This document shows, piece after piece, positions 17,972 to 26,319 of a stretch of 64,000 bases of DNA. A program made the position numbers and the translations under genes. The stretch covers positions 434,001 through 498,000 of the forward strand of contig NZ_AP024854.1 of NCBI RefSeq assembly GCF_024529955.1, read 5' to 3'. The notes below the pieces were generated by a model. It was not told the origin of the DNA. It searched no databases and saw only the letters and a program-made list of their open reading frames with translations. Origin of the DNA: Photobacterium toruni (GTDB taxonomy: Bacteria > Pseudomonadota > Gammaproteobacteria > Enterobacterales > Vibrionaceae). How positions within the stretch are numbered: position 1 is the stretch's first letter; every line of letters begins with the position of its first letter.

Positions 17972-18079
17972 TTAAAAAATAACCTCAATTATTAATAATG
18001 ACGCAACGATAAAAACAAGTAAACTTATTATGCTTACAATAAATAATTCTCTCTGTTTTCTTATATTCATACATTGCAT
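17972..18079 (-). CDS. Possible 35-aa single-pass membrane peptide
   Basis: MQCMNIRKQRELFIVSIISL continues with LVFIVASLLIIEVIF: a basic N-terminus then one long hydrophobic helix. The layout resembles small membrane proteins, including type I toxins, but no ribosome site or antisense RNA promoter is evident. Low confidence. Confidence 0.2.
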   Translation of the reverse strand: MQCMNIRKQRELFIVSIISLLVFIVASLLIIEVIF

Positions 18080-18220
18080 ATTATATTTGTCTGTAATTTC
18101 TTTTCTTCGTAGTTTTACATATAAAGAGTTAGCTTATCTTTATCGTAATTAGTTGTTAGTAAAGTATTTATATATAAAACATTTATTTAAATAATGCTTG
18201 TTTATAGTTTTAAAATTCAG

Positions 18221-18253
18221 TCAAAAAAGCCACTGCTTTATCAGCGGCCTTTT
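18221..18253 (-). terminator. Terminator of iron ADH copy 1
   Basis: GGCCGCTGATAAAGCAGTGGC on the minus strand is cut here to its arms: GCCGCTG with CAGTGGC, followed by TTTTTTG. Nearly the same stem ends copy 2. Confidence 0.8.
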
Positions 18254-18283
18254 CGACAGATTAATTACCGATAGTCAGGGTAA

Positions 18284-19435
18284 TTACATGCGAGCTTTAA
18301 AGATATTAACAATCTCAGCAAGGTTTGCTTTACGAGGGTTAGTTAAAGAACACGCATCATTTAGGGCATTTTGTGCCATGAATGCGAGTTTATCTTCAGT
18401 AACACCCAGGTCAGCTAGACGTTGCTTAGTCCCTACCTTTTCAGATAGTGCATCAATCGCTTCAAGGGCTGCGTTAACTGCTTGCTCTTGAGTCATGCCT
18501 GATACATCAACACCCATTGCTTTTGCGATATCAACAAAACGTTCTGGTACTTGTTGAGCATTAAAGCGTGATACTTCAGCCAATAGGATTGCGTTACATA
18601 AACCATGAGATAGGTTGTAAACACCACCTAGTTGGTGTGCCATTGAGTGAACGTAACCTAGAGAAGCATTTGAGAATGCCATCCCTGCTAAGTACTCACC
18701 GTACTGCATTGCATCACGTGCGGCGCGGTCTTCACCGTTATTCACGACTGCTTCTAAGTTGTTAACAATTAACTCAATCGCTTTGATTGCAGATGCATCA
18801 GTGATTGGCGTTGCTGCTGTTGAAACATACGCTTCAACTGCGTGAGTTAATGCGTCCATACCTGTCGTTGCAGTTAGGAACGTAGGCATTGCTACCATTA
18901 GTTCTGAATCGTTAACTGCGATGATAGGGGTGAAGTGCTTATCAACAACTGGGTATTTAGTTTCATCTTCTTGGTTTGTGATAATCGCAAATACCGTCAT
19001 TTCTGATGCCGTACCCGCAGTTGTATTCACTGTTACCAATGGAAGTTGTGGTTTTTTCGATAGGTGTACACCTTTTGAGTAATCACGAATATGACCACCG
19101 TTAGCTGCCACCAATGCGATACCTTTAGCAGTATCGTGAGAAGAGCCACCACCGAATGAAATCACGAAGTCTGCTTTGCTTTGTGCAAGAAGAGCAAGAC
19201 CATCTTCGATGTTTTTCTCAGTTGGGTTTGGTTGAACACCATCAAACACAACGAAATCTAAATTATGTGCTGTTAGCTCATCAGTCAGTTTATCCACTAG
19301 GCCGATTTCAGCAAGAATACCATCAGTCACGATAAGTGCTTTTTTCAATTCTTTTGATGCTAGTTCAGCACCTAGAGATTGAATAGCGTTAGGACCCATT
19401 AAGGTTACAGGTGGCATGTAAAATACATTGCTCAT
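18284..19435 (-). CDS. Iron-containing alcohol dehydrogenase, copy 1
   Basis: Group III Fe-dependent alcohol dehydrogenase, 383 aa, of the YiaY / Zymomonas AdhB class, interconverting aldehydes and primary alcohols with NAD(H). GGGSSHD (residues 95-101) is the dinucleotide loop. The metal ligands D194, H198, H263 and H277 are all present (GMDALTHAVEAY, YVHSMAHQLGG, NLSHGLCNA). I start at MSNVFYM, preceded by GGAGC; the open frame extends 18 codons further without support. It differs from copy 2 at only two residues (T55K, K369Q). Expression is likely governed by the shared upstream block. Confidence 0.93.
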   Translation of the reverse strand: MSNVFYMPPVTLMGPNAIQSLGAELASKELKKALIVTDGILAEIGLVDKLTDELTAHNLDFVVFDGVQPNPTEKNIEDGLALLAQSKADFVISFGGGSSHDTAKGIALVAANGGHIRDYSKGVHLSKKPQLPLVTVNTTAGTASEMTVFAIITNQEDETKYPVVDKHFTPIIAVNDSELMVAMPTFLTATTGMDALTHAVEAYVSTAATPITDASAIKAIELIVNNLEAVVNNGEDRAARDAMQYGEYLAGMAFSNASLGYVHSMAHQLGGVYNLSHGLCNAILLAEVSRFNAQQVPERFVDIAKAMGVDVSGMTQEQAVNAALEAIDALSEKVGTKQRLADLGVTEDKLAFMAQNALNDACSLTNPRKANLAEIVNIFKARM

Positions 19436-20299
19436 AGTAAAGCTCCGATAATTTTTTATTAATTTTTGATGACTTATCGCGATAGCCATAAGCCTGAATT
19501 CGAGTTTACGTTGAGGGATATACTGTAGGAGTGATGTATATCCTTACCGATTTTAGTGTTGCTGTCTGTTTCGATGGAGCTATATTAACAATTACCCACA
19601 TGTTAACAATGTATCTAAAAACAAAAACACTATTACTATATGGTAATAATTTAATGGTGGATAATATATATCTATTTTTAGGTACTTGATTTAGTGTGTT
19701 GCTTATTGATAAATTTCTAACAATAACACCATAAATCAACTGCTTATATGTATTTCGAGTGATGGCTAGAGTGTTTTTGGAAGAAGGTATTGTTTGATAA
19801 TTATTAGTTGTTAGTACCGTTTAAATGACACATATTTATGAAATTATTATTTTTGATAAAGGGCGTTTTAAATTATTTATTCTAAGATAGACATTATTCA
19901 GTTGAAAAATACGATCTAATTTACGCTTTAGAGTTAATTAAGAAATACTATTTTTATATTTGGTAATAATAAAAATAGTGATAAATATAATTTTTAGTAT
20001 AAATTACATCTTAAGTTTTAATACTGAACTGATGTTTATTCGATTAGATTATTATTAATATTTTAATTGTATAAAAGTTATTAAGCTAATGATGTTAGCA
20101 TATTTAAAACGCTCTCATATAGACAGTGTATTTTTATTCGTGAGTTAATTTTACATTTATAAATTAATCACGTTTTTATATTAATATCTAATTATGTGCG
20201 ATGAAAAAGGTTATTGATATTATTTTATTTTCCAATCATACCGATAATAAATAAGCATATTAAAATTAACGAACCCTCGAATTTTTTAGGAATTAAGTT
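19436..20299. other. Shared ADH promoter block plus AT-rich gap before the POT transporter
   Basis: About 860 bases. Bases 19436 to about 19651 are the promoter block shared with the other two ADH copies. The remainder to 20299 is very AT-rich and shows no gene; it must hold the promoter of the transporter. Confidence 0.6.
19585..19610 (-). promoter_or_regulatory. Direct-repeat site upstream of ADH copy 1
   Basis: TTAACAAT at 19585-19592 and 19603-19610, period 18. The spacer differs from copies 2 and 3 while both half-sites are identical, which suggests selection on the half-sites. Confidence 0.55.
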
Positions 20300-21778
20300 A
20301 TGTCCGACAGGAGCATATTTAAGCAACCCAAGCCGTTTTATTTGATTTTTTCAATAGAGTTTTGGGAACGATTTGGCTTCTATGGAATGCAAGCCATTTT
20401 AACCGTATATATGGTTAATATTCTTGGTATGTCTGAATCTGCAACCTTTACATTATTTGGTGCTTTTACAGCACTTGTTTTTGGGTCTGTTGCGATAGGT
20501 GGTTGGGTCGGCGATAAAGTATTAGGCACTAAGCGTACCATTAAGCTTGGAGCAATGATTTTAACTATTGGTTATATATTATTAGGATTATCAGCAAGTA
20601 GTAATTATGGTGATTCTAACTTAATTTATATTGCGATGGGTTTTATCGCGATGGGTAATGGCTTATTTAAAGCGAATCCATCAAGTTTACTTGCTAAAAC
20701 GTATGGTGAAAATGATCCTCGCCTCGATGGTGCATTTACCATGTATTATATGGCGGTAAATTTAGGATCTTTTTTCTCTATATTATTAACCCCTTGGATA
20801 GCTGAAAAGTTTGGTTATAGCTTGGCGTTTGGAGTCAGTGCAGCCGGGCTTATTATTACTATCGCTAATTTTATTATTAGTGGTCATATAGTTAAAAATA
20901 TAGGCTCAAAGCCTGACATGAAACCAGTTAACATTATGTATTATATTGGTATTTTAATTGGTGCTGTTGTTTTAAGTTTTGTTAGCTCAATTTTATTACA
21001 GCATCTATTTTATGCACATTTAATCTTAATTATTGTTGGTGTTATCATTGTTTTTCTGTATTTTCGAGAGTCATTTTTATCTCATGGTCTTGAACGTGCA
21101 AAAATGATTGTAGCGTTTATATTAATGTTGCAAGGTGTGATGTTTTTTGTCCCTTTTCTTCAAATGCCAACATCAGTTAACTTTTTTGCTATTCATAATG
21201 TGTCTCATGATCTTTTTGGTTTTGCTATTGCTCCTGAGCAGTTCCAAGCATTGAATTCATTATGGGTGATGGTCGCAAGCCCTATACTAGCGATTATATA
21301 TAATAAATATGGGGATCGTTTTGCGATGCCATTGAAGTTTGCTATTGGTATGGTATTTAGCAGTTTTTCATTCTTAGTGTTGGCGCTTGGTGCTCATTTT
21401 GCAAATAACGATGGTATTATCAGTTCTAATTGGCTGGTATTATCTTATATTTTTCAGGCTGTTGGTGAGATGCTGGTGTCAGGATTAGGCTTGGCAATGG
21501 TTGCTCAACTTGTTCCACAGCGTATGATGGGGTTCGCGATGGGGATGTGGTTCTTAACGTTAGCTACCGCAGCAGTATTTGCAGGTTGGGTTGCAACATT
21601 AACAGCGGCACCTGTGGGGATTGTAAATCCTCATCAAACACTCACTATTTATAGTCATATATTTAGTCTTATCGGATATATCACGGCAGCAATTGCATTA
21701 TTAACGTTAGTGATCGCGCCGTTATTAACGCGAATTATTCGTGGAGAAACAAAAAAGACGACGGTTGCATTGTTTTAA
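20300..21778 (+). CDS. POT family proton-coupled oligopeptide transporter
   Basis: 492-aa inner-membrane symporter of the POT/PTR family (DtpA-like), importing di- and tripeptides with protons. The proton/peptide motif ExxERFxxYG is intact as EFWERFGFYG (residues 20-29), followed by an alternation of about 14 hydrophobic segments. YMAVNLGSFFS, GNGLFKANPSSLLAKTYG and SPILAIIYNKYG are further family motifs. An AGGA ribosome site lies 8 bases before the ATG. It converges on the zinc ADH gene with a strong shared terminator. Confidence 0.93.
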   Translation: MSDRSIFKQPKPFYLIFSIEFWERFGFYGMQAILTVYMVNILGMSESATFTLFGAFTALVFGSVAIGGWVGDKVLGTKRTIKLGAMILTIGYILLGLSASSNYGDSNLIYIAMGFIAMGNGLFKANPSSLLAKTYGENDPRLDGAFTMYYMAVNLGSFFSILLTPWIAEKFGYSLAFGVSAAGLIITIANFIISGHIVKNIGSKPDMKPVNIMYYIGILIGAVVLSFVSSILLQHLFYAHLILIIVGVIIVFLYFRESFLSHGLERAKMIVAFILMLQGVMFFVPFLQMPTSVNFFAIHNVSHDLFGFAIAPEQFQALNSLWVMVASPILAIIYNKYGDRFAMPLKFAIGMVFSSFSFLVLALGAHFANNDGIISSNWLVLSYIFQAVGEMLVSGLGLAMVAQLVPQRMMGFAMGMWFLTLATAAVFAGWVATLTAAPVGIVNPHQTLTIYSHIFSLIGYITAAIALLTLVIAPLLTRIIRGETKKTTVALF

Positions 21779-21791
21779 GTTAGTTAAATAC

Positions 21792-21837
21792 AAAAAATCA
21801 GTGGTTGTAATATTAATTTTACAATCACTGATTTTTT
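21792..21837. terminator. Bidirectional terminator between transporter and zinc ADH
   Basis: AAAAAATCAGTG and CACTGATTTTTT form the outer arms, extended inward by TTGTAA/TTACAA. It serves both convergent genes. Confidence 0.9.
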
Positions 21838-21860
21838 ATTTATATTCAATAAGCGAATGA

Positions 21861-22877
21861 TTATTCGTAATCCATTACAATACGACCGGTTACTTCGCCT
21901 TTTTCAAGTTCATCAAAAATAGTATTGATCTCTTCTAGTTTTCTAACTTCAATGTTTGTTTTAATTTTGCCTTGTGCTGCAAAATCAAGACATTCAGCTA
22001 AATCTCGACGAGTACCAACAATTGAACCAACTAATGTAATCCCATTAATTACCGTATCAAAAATAGGAACTGGCATATCTTCTGGTGGTAAGCCGACTAA
22101 TACGAGTGTTCCGCCTCTACGAATTGATGCATAAGCACTTTCAAAACCTGCTTTAGATACTGCTAAACAAATAGCAGCGTGAACACCTGTGCCTAATAAT
22201 TCTTTGATTTTAATTTCAGGAGTTTCAATTTTAAAATCAATGAAATGTTTAGCACCTAATCGTAATGACAATTCTTTTTTATTTTCACCAGTATCGATAG
22301 CAATAACATTTAATCCCATCGCTACCGCATACTGTATAGCTAAGTGACCAAGACCACCAACACCAACAATCGCAACCCAATCACCTGGTTTTGTATTACT
22401 TACTTTTAACGCTTTATAAGACGTCACACCTGCACAAAATAAAGGTGCAGCTTCAATAAAACCAAGCTCATCTGGTATTTTTACAATATAACGGGCATCT
22501 GCTTTACAGTAATCAGCATAACCACCATCTACATGATATCCTGTATAAAGACAATCAGGACAAAGTGTTTCTTTTCCTTCTAAACAGTAATCACAATAGC
22601 CACAAGCTGTGTATAAGAAAGGAACACCGACACGATCACCTACTTTTACATGATCAACATTTTTACCTACCTCGGTAACAATACCAACCCCTTCATGACC
22701 AGGAATAAGAGGCATTTTAGGCTTAACAGGCCAGTCACCTTGACAAGCGTGAATATCAGTATGACAAACACCACATGCTTTAATATTTACTAATACATCA
22801 TTGACACCAATGGATGGAATCTTAATATTTTCAATTACGAGTTTCTTTTTAAAGTCATGTGCAATAGCCGCTTTCAT
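21861..22877 (-). CDS. adhP: Zinc-dependent alcohol dehydrogenase (AdhP class)
   Basis: Medium-chain zinc alcohol dehydrogenase, 338 aa. The catalytic zinc site is [12 protein letters not shown] with GHEGVGIV; the structural zinc uses the four cysteines of [15 protein letters not shown]. The Rossmann motif [11 protein letters not shown] begins near residue 172 and [17 protein letters not shown] is typical of propanol-preferring AdhP. It likely oxidises or forms short primary alcohols with NAD(H). It lies between two iron ADH copies on the same strand but has its own promoter region and terminator. Confidence 0.92.
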   Translation of the reverse strand: MKAAIAHDFKKKLVIENIKIPSIGVNDVLVNIKACGVCHTDIHACQGDWPVKPKMPLIPGHEGVGIVTEVGKNVDHVKVGDRVGVPFLYTACGYCDYCLEGKETLCPDCLYTGYHVDGGYADYCKADARYIVKIPDELGFIEAAPLFCAGVTSYKALKVSNTKPGDWVAIVGVGGLGHLAIQYAVAMGLNVIAIDTGENKKELSLRLGAKHFIDFKIETPEIKIKELLGTGVHAAICLAVSKAGFESAYASIRRGGTLVLVGLPPEDMPVPIFDTVINGITLVGSIVGTRRDLAECLDFAAQGKIKTNIEVRKLEEINTIFDELEKGEVTGRIVMDYE

Positions 22878-23492
22878 ATATAATGTCCTTTATTTTATAC
22901 AAAATGAAAAATGAATAAATTATCTCTGTTAAATAAAACTATTCGTTAAAAACCAAATGCTAAATGATATTTGACGTATTTCTTATTAAGAGGAATAACT
23001 TTTTAAAATGTGTAATTAATCATAATGCACTAAATTAAATTTATTATTGGACGCCATACATATTACCGCTACGATTGAATTTTTAAGTTAAAGTAATAAT
23101 AACGGGATTGTTAAAAATAAAGCTATATCTTATTTAAGAAGCTTATTCCTTAAAGTATTAACGATATGATTGACTTGATATAATCATAATCTACCCTATT
23201 TTAGATAAAAACAATCACTTCAAATGCAATTAACCATTACAAAATAAATATGCTATTTATTGCTTATTTTACCATCTTTAAGTTATATCATGATCTGTTT
23301 ATCAAGGAGGGGATTTAAGATATATCGATAATAAAGAGTGAGTAGAGGCTAAAAAATAAAGGTAGTCGGTGGTAATAATGATTTTTTATCAAAAAAGTGG
23401 GAGAAATAGTCAACATTGAGAGTAAAGTCAAAAAAAAGCCGCTGATTTATCAGCGGCCTTTTCGACAGATTAATTACCGATAGTCAGGGTAA
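22878..23492. other. AT-rich gap between adhP and ADH copy 2
   Basis: About 615 bases, adhP promoter region at the left and the ADH copy 2 terminator at the right (23431-23463). No ORF with a ribosome site or family resemblance is seen. Confidence 0.6.
23431..23463 (-). terminator. Terminator of iron ADH copy 2
   Basis: GCCGCTGAT pairs with ATCAGCGGC around AA/TT, followed on the minus strand by TTTTTTT. Confidence 0.85.
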
Positions 23493-24644
23493 TTACATGC
23501 GAGCTTTAAAGATATTAACAATCTCAGCAAGATTTGCTTGACGAGGGTTCGTTAAAGAACACGCATCATTTAGGGCATTTTGTGCCATAAATGCGAGTTT
23601 ATCTTCAGTAACACCCAGGTCAGCTAGACGTTGCTTAGTCCCTACCTTTTCAGATAGTGCATCAATCGCTTCAAGGGCTGCGTTAACTGCTTGCTCTTGA
23701 GTCATGCCTGATACATCAACACCCATTGCTTTTGCGATATCAACAAAACGCTCTGGTACTTGTTGAGCATTGAAGCGTGATACTTCAGCCAATAGGATTG
23801 CGTTACATAAACCATGAGATAGGTTGTAAACACCACCTAGTTGGTGTGCCATTGAGTGAACGTAACCTAGAGAAGCATTTGAGAATGCCATACCTGCTAA
23901 GTACTCACCGTACTGCATTGCATCACGTGCGGCGCGGTCTTCACCGTTATTCACGACTGCTTCTAAGTTGTTAACAATTAACTCAATCGCTTTGATTGCA
24001 GATGCATCAGTGATTGGCGTTGCTGCTGTTGAAACATAGGCTTCAACTGCGTGAGTTAATGCGTCCATACCTGTCGTTGCAGTTAGGAACGTAGGCATTG
24101 CTACCATTAGTTCTGAATCGTTAACTGCGATGATAGGGGTGAAGTGCTTATCAACTACTGGGTATTTAGTTTCATCTTCTTGGTTTGTGATGATAGCAAA
24201 TACCGTCATTTCTGATGCCGTACCTGCAGTTGTATTCACTGTTACCAATGGAAGTTGTGGTTTCTTAGATAGATGCACACCTTTTGAGTAATCACGAATA
24301 TGACCACCGTTAGCTGCCACCAATGCGATACCTTTAGCTGTATCGTGAGAAGAACCACCACCAAATGAAATCACGAAGTCTGCTTTGCTTTGTGCAAGAA
24401 GAGCAAGACCATCTTCGATGTTTTTCTCAGTTGGGTTTGGTTGAACACCATCAAATACAACAAAATCTAAGTTATGTGCTTTTAGCTCATCAGTCAGTTT
24501 ATCCACTAGGCCGATTTCAGCAAGAATACCATCAGTCACGATAAGTGCTTTTTTCAATTCTTTTGATGCTAGTTCAGCACCTAGAGATTGAATAGCGTTA
24601 GGACCCATTAAGGTTACAGGTGGCATGTAAAATACATTGCTCAT
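23493..24644 (-). CDS. Iron-containing alcohol dehydrogenase, copy 2
   Basis: Second copy of the 383-aa Fe-ADH; cofactor loop and metal ligands D194, H198, H263, H277 are conserved. It differs from copy 1 by K55 and Q369. Silent differences cluster: the half coding for the C-terminus matches copy 3, while parts of the N-terminal half match copy 1. This is the mark of gene conversion rather than simple descent. Its own copy of the conserved upstream block suggests it is regulated like the others. Confidence 0.93.
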   Translation of the reverse strand: MSNVFYMPPVTLMGPNAIQSLGAELASKELKKALIVTDGILAEIGLVDKLTDELKAHNLDFVVFDGVQPNPTEKNIEDGLALLAQSKADFVISFGGGSSHDTAKGIALVAANGGHIRDYSKGVHLSKKPQLPLVTVNTTAGTASEMTVFAIITNQEDETKYPVVDKHFTPIIAVNDSELMVAMPTFLTATTGMDALTHAVEAYVSTAATPITDASAIKAIELIVNNLEAVVNNGEDRAARDAMQYGEYLAGMAFSNASLGYVHSMAHQLGGVYNLSHGLCNAILLAEVSRFNAQQVPERFVDIAKAMGVDVSGMTQEQAVNAALEAIDALSEKVGTKQRLADLGVTEDKLAFMAQNALNDACSLTNPRQANLAEIVNIFKARM

Positions 24645-25197
24645 AGTAAAGCTCCGATAATTTTTTATTAATTTTGATGACTTATCGCGATAGCCATAAG
24701 TCTGAATTTGAGTTTACGTTGAGGGATATACTGTAGGGGTGATGTATATCCTTACCGATTTTAGTGTTGCTGTCTGTTTCGATGGGGTTATATTAACAAT
24801 TACTGACAAGTTAACAATATACATAAAAGCAAAAACACTATTACTATAATGCAATAATAAGAAGTATTGAATGACTGGTTTACTTGTTGATACTGGCTAG
24901 TGCTCTCTTGAAATAAAAATAAGGTAATAAGGTTTCTCTGGGAGAGATTATTTTGATTTGAAGTTTATAGTAACATTACTTGAAAAAATGAAAAGGATAT
25001 AATTATCAATTGATTAAAGTTAAAAAATAGACTGCCTTTATATAGTGGTAGTACTATGTAAATAGTGTTTATAACGAAGGGAAATCGTTGTCATTTTGCC
25101 ATTTATTTTTGGTAACTGTCTATATATCCTTGAGAAAGGTATGACAAATGCAGTTAAAAGCATGTAATGACATAAAAACACAGGCAATGGGTCATAT
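24645..25197. other. ADH copy 2 upstream block and AT-rich gap
   Basis: Conserved promoter block to about 24862, then AT-rich DNA with no supportable gene before the small-ORF cassettes. Confidence 0.6.
24793..24818 (-). promoter_or_regulatory. Direct-repeat site upstream of ADH copy 2
   Basis: TTAACAAT at 24793-24800 and 24811-24818, period 18, as in the other copies. Confidence 0.55.
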
Positions 25198-25284
25198 ATG
25201 GTAATAATTAGAAAGGATTTATATAGGGATATAGACCATTACTTGTATCCTAATATTGCAACGAGTCTGAATCGGATCGTATAA
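25198..25284 (+). CDS. 28-aa cassette ORF (R2)
   Basis: Reads MVIIRKDLYRDIDHYLYPNI then ATSLNRIV and stop. Its start (MV-I-I-R) and end (I-A-T-S-L-N-R-I) echo the 36-aa ORF at 25487 (MVMIRR ... ISQSVRRSI), and a cassette-type terminator follows after 14 bases. The ribosome site is poor. A diverged member of the same small-ORF family is possible. Confidence 0.3.
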   Translation: MVIIRKDLYRDIDHYLYPNIATSLNRIV

Positions 25285-25298
25285 ATGGGTTAACTTTT

Positions 25299-25327
25299 AA
25301 ATACTGTCCATCGTGACGGTATTTTTG
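25299..25327 (+). terminator. Cassette terminator R2
   Basis: AATACTGTC with GACGGTATT around CATCGT, then TTTTG. Same design as R1 and R3. Confidence 0.75.
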
Positions 25328-25486
25328 TATGTAAAGTAGATTGATAATAATTTAATACTTCAAGCGTTATTGAATTTATAGCTCTATTAAGATGTGTTTC
25401 TTATTTTTATATATCGTATATGAAGCTAATTTTCACTTTTAAAGCTAATCTTTTAAAGTAAAGGTTATAATTAAGAGGTGACTGTT

Positions 25487-25597
25487 ATGGTAATGATAAG
25501 AAGATTATTGGGAATAAAAAGCAAAGTAGAAAAACAAAAAGAGCTTAAAGACAGGCTAAATTATGCTATATCACAGTCGGTAAGGCGCAGTATTTAG
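25487..25597 (+). CDS. 36-aa basic cassette protein (R3, intact)
   Basis: MVMIRRLLGIKSKVEKQKEL continues KDRLNYAISQSVRRSI. A ribosome site AAGAGGTG (25473-25480) is well spaced and a terminator lies 24 bases after the stop. About a third of residues are Lys or Arg; a short amphipathic helix is plausible. A frameshifted paralogue sits at 16880 with the same flanks, so the unit has been duplicated. No known family recognised. Confidence 0.5.
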   Translation: MVMIRRLLGIKSKVEKQKELKDRLNYAISQSVRRSI

Positions 25598-25620
25598 TAC
25601 GCATAAATAGATTAAACGCC

Positions 25621-25649
25621 AAATACCGTCCATTGTGACGGTATTTTTG
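25621..25649 (+). terminator. Cassette terminator R3
   Basis: AATACCGTC pairs with GACGGTATT around CATTGT, then TTTTG. Confidence 0.85.
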
Positions 25650-25654
25650 TATGT

Positions 25655-25723
25655 GAGGTAGATTTAAAATAAATTTCTTTGCTCGTGTTTCTTTACTGCT
25701 TAGATTTATTTTAAATCTACCTC
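25655..25723. repeat. 20-bp perfect inverted repeat after cassette R3
   Basis: GAGGTAGATTTAAAATAAAT (25655-25674) and ATTTATTTTAAATCTACCTC (25704-25723) are exact reverse complements around 29 bases. The left arm is the cassette tail; the right arm is an inverted extra copy. Confidence 0.8.
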
Positions 25724-25744
25724 TTGTGGTACTGATGACGGTTT

Positions 25745-26008
25745 TTATCTGGCATAGCAATTCATGCGCATGGTTGCACCTAAAGCAATGTATCCAAGTA
25801 ATGCTTTACACTTATCAATAGTAAGTTGATTGTTACTGTTATTTTTAAGTTGCGTCAAAGATTGAATGAGTCCAACAGATTCATATTGTTCTAATGAAAT
25901 GTTTAATGCACTCAGTAGCTTTTTCTTCTCATTACAATATGCTTTTATTGATACTTTTTTGGGCGAGCTTCTGTAGTTACTAATCTGAACGACGATATTC
26001 TCTGGCAT
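25745..26008 (-). CDS. Hypothetical 87-aa protein
   Basis: MPENIVVQISNYRSSPKKVS with a following charged, probably helical region and C-terminal GYIALGATMRMNCYAR. A GGAG ribosome site lies 8 bases before the ATG, supporting expression. No signal peptide or long membrane helix. No family recognised. It sits downstream of ADH copy 3 and the small ORF at 26084 on the same strand, so could be co-transcribed if the ADH terminator is leaky. Confidence 0.55.
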   Translation of the reverse strand: MPENIVVQISNYRSSPKKVSIKAYCNEKKKLLSALNISLEQYESVGLIQSLTQLKNNSNNQLTIDKCKALLGYIALGATMRMNCYAR

Positions 26009-26083
26009 GTTTTATTCTCCAAATGGCATTGTGCCGATAAAAAAAGCCTTAAACAAAGTTCAAAGTTTCATTTGGCAATGAAA

Positions 26084-26239
26084 TTATTTTGCAGGTGCAG
26101 AATCTTCAGCGGCTTGGCGGTGTGCTGTGTAGATTGCTTCACCGTCACTTTCTGCATCAAAGATAACTTTAACGTCAGCAGAGAACAGAATAACGTCGCC
26201 TACTTCAGCAACGTATTTGTTGCCTTTCATATCACGCAT
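26084..26239 (-). CDS. 51-aa ORF or 3' remnant with strong codon bias
   Basis: Reads MRDMKGNKYVAEVGDVILFS and continues ADVKVIFDAESDGEAIYTAH to a PAK end. The frame stays open upstream of this ATG (RRVVTKGKIV), right up to the ADH terminator. Codons such as GTA, GCT, GAA, AAC and CGT give it the look of a highly expressed gene, unlike the AT-rich DNA around it. It is likely the C-terminal part of a conserved protein whose start was lost when ADH copy 3 was placed here; an intact small gene is the alternative. Confidence 0.45.
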   Translation of the reverse strand: MRDMKGNKYVAEVGDVILFSADVKVIFDAESDGEAIYTAHRQAAEDSAPAK

Positions 26240-26281
26240 TACGATCTTGCCTTTCGTTACTACTCTTCTTTTTATAATAAA

Positions 26282-26306
26282 GGCTGGGGTTCCCCAGCCT
26301 TTTTGT
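26282..26306 (-). terminator. Terminator of iron ADH copy 3
   Basis: GGCTGGGG pairs with CCCCAGCC, with A and T runs on both sides. It is unrelated to the terminators of copies 1 and 2. Confidence 0.85.
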
Positions 26307-26319
26307 AGGACATTGCGTA

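Larger units (their letters stand above)
17517..18283. other. MITE and repeat-rich gap before the first iron alcohol dehydrogenase
   Basis: About 770 bases: interrupted terminator, MITE-like insert (17556-17700), a short repeat tail (17820-17851), a possible 35-aa hydrophobic ORF on the minus strand and the ADH terminator (18221-18253). Confidence 0.6.
18219..19651. repeat. Alcohol dehydrogenase repeat unit, copy 1
   Basis: Gene, about 200 bases of upstream region and the downstream terminator are shared with copy 2 (about 23426-24862); gene and upstream region are shared with copy 3 (26320-27686). All lie in the same orientation. Confidence 0.9.
23426..24862. repeat. Alcohol dehydrogenase repeat unit, copy 2
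   Basis: Same unit as 18219-19651, including terminator and upstream block. The 3' part of its gene looks identical to copy 3, whereas its terminator matches copy 1. Confidence 0.9.
25373..25676 (+). repeat. Small-ORF cassette repeat, copy R3
   Basis: Counterpart of 16787-17083 with an intact 36-aa ORF, terminator and the GGTAGATTTAAAATAAAT tail. Confidence 0.8.

Noticed and set aside
18568..18765. Plus-strand ORFs found three times inside the ADH genes
   Set aside because: They recur at the same place in each copy only because the genes are duplicated; they are antisense shadows of conserved enzyme sequence.
19585..19610. ArcA box upstream of the ADH genes
   Set aside because: The TGTTAA units resemble ArcA repeats but are 18 bases apart, not the usual 11; kept only as an unidentified direct-repeat site.
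16787..25723. CRISPR or integron-like array in the repeat region
   Set aside because: Repeats are few, long, unevenly spaced and carry terminators; there are no cas genes, integrase, or attC-type core sites.
26072..26308. Plus-strand 78-aa ORF opposite the 51-aa fragment
   Set aside because: Cys-rich, improbable composition; the minus-strand frame has the coding bias.
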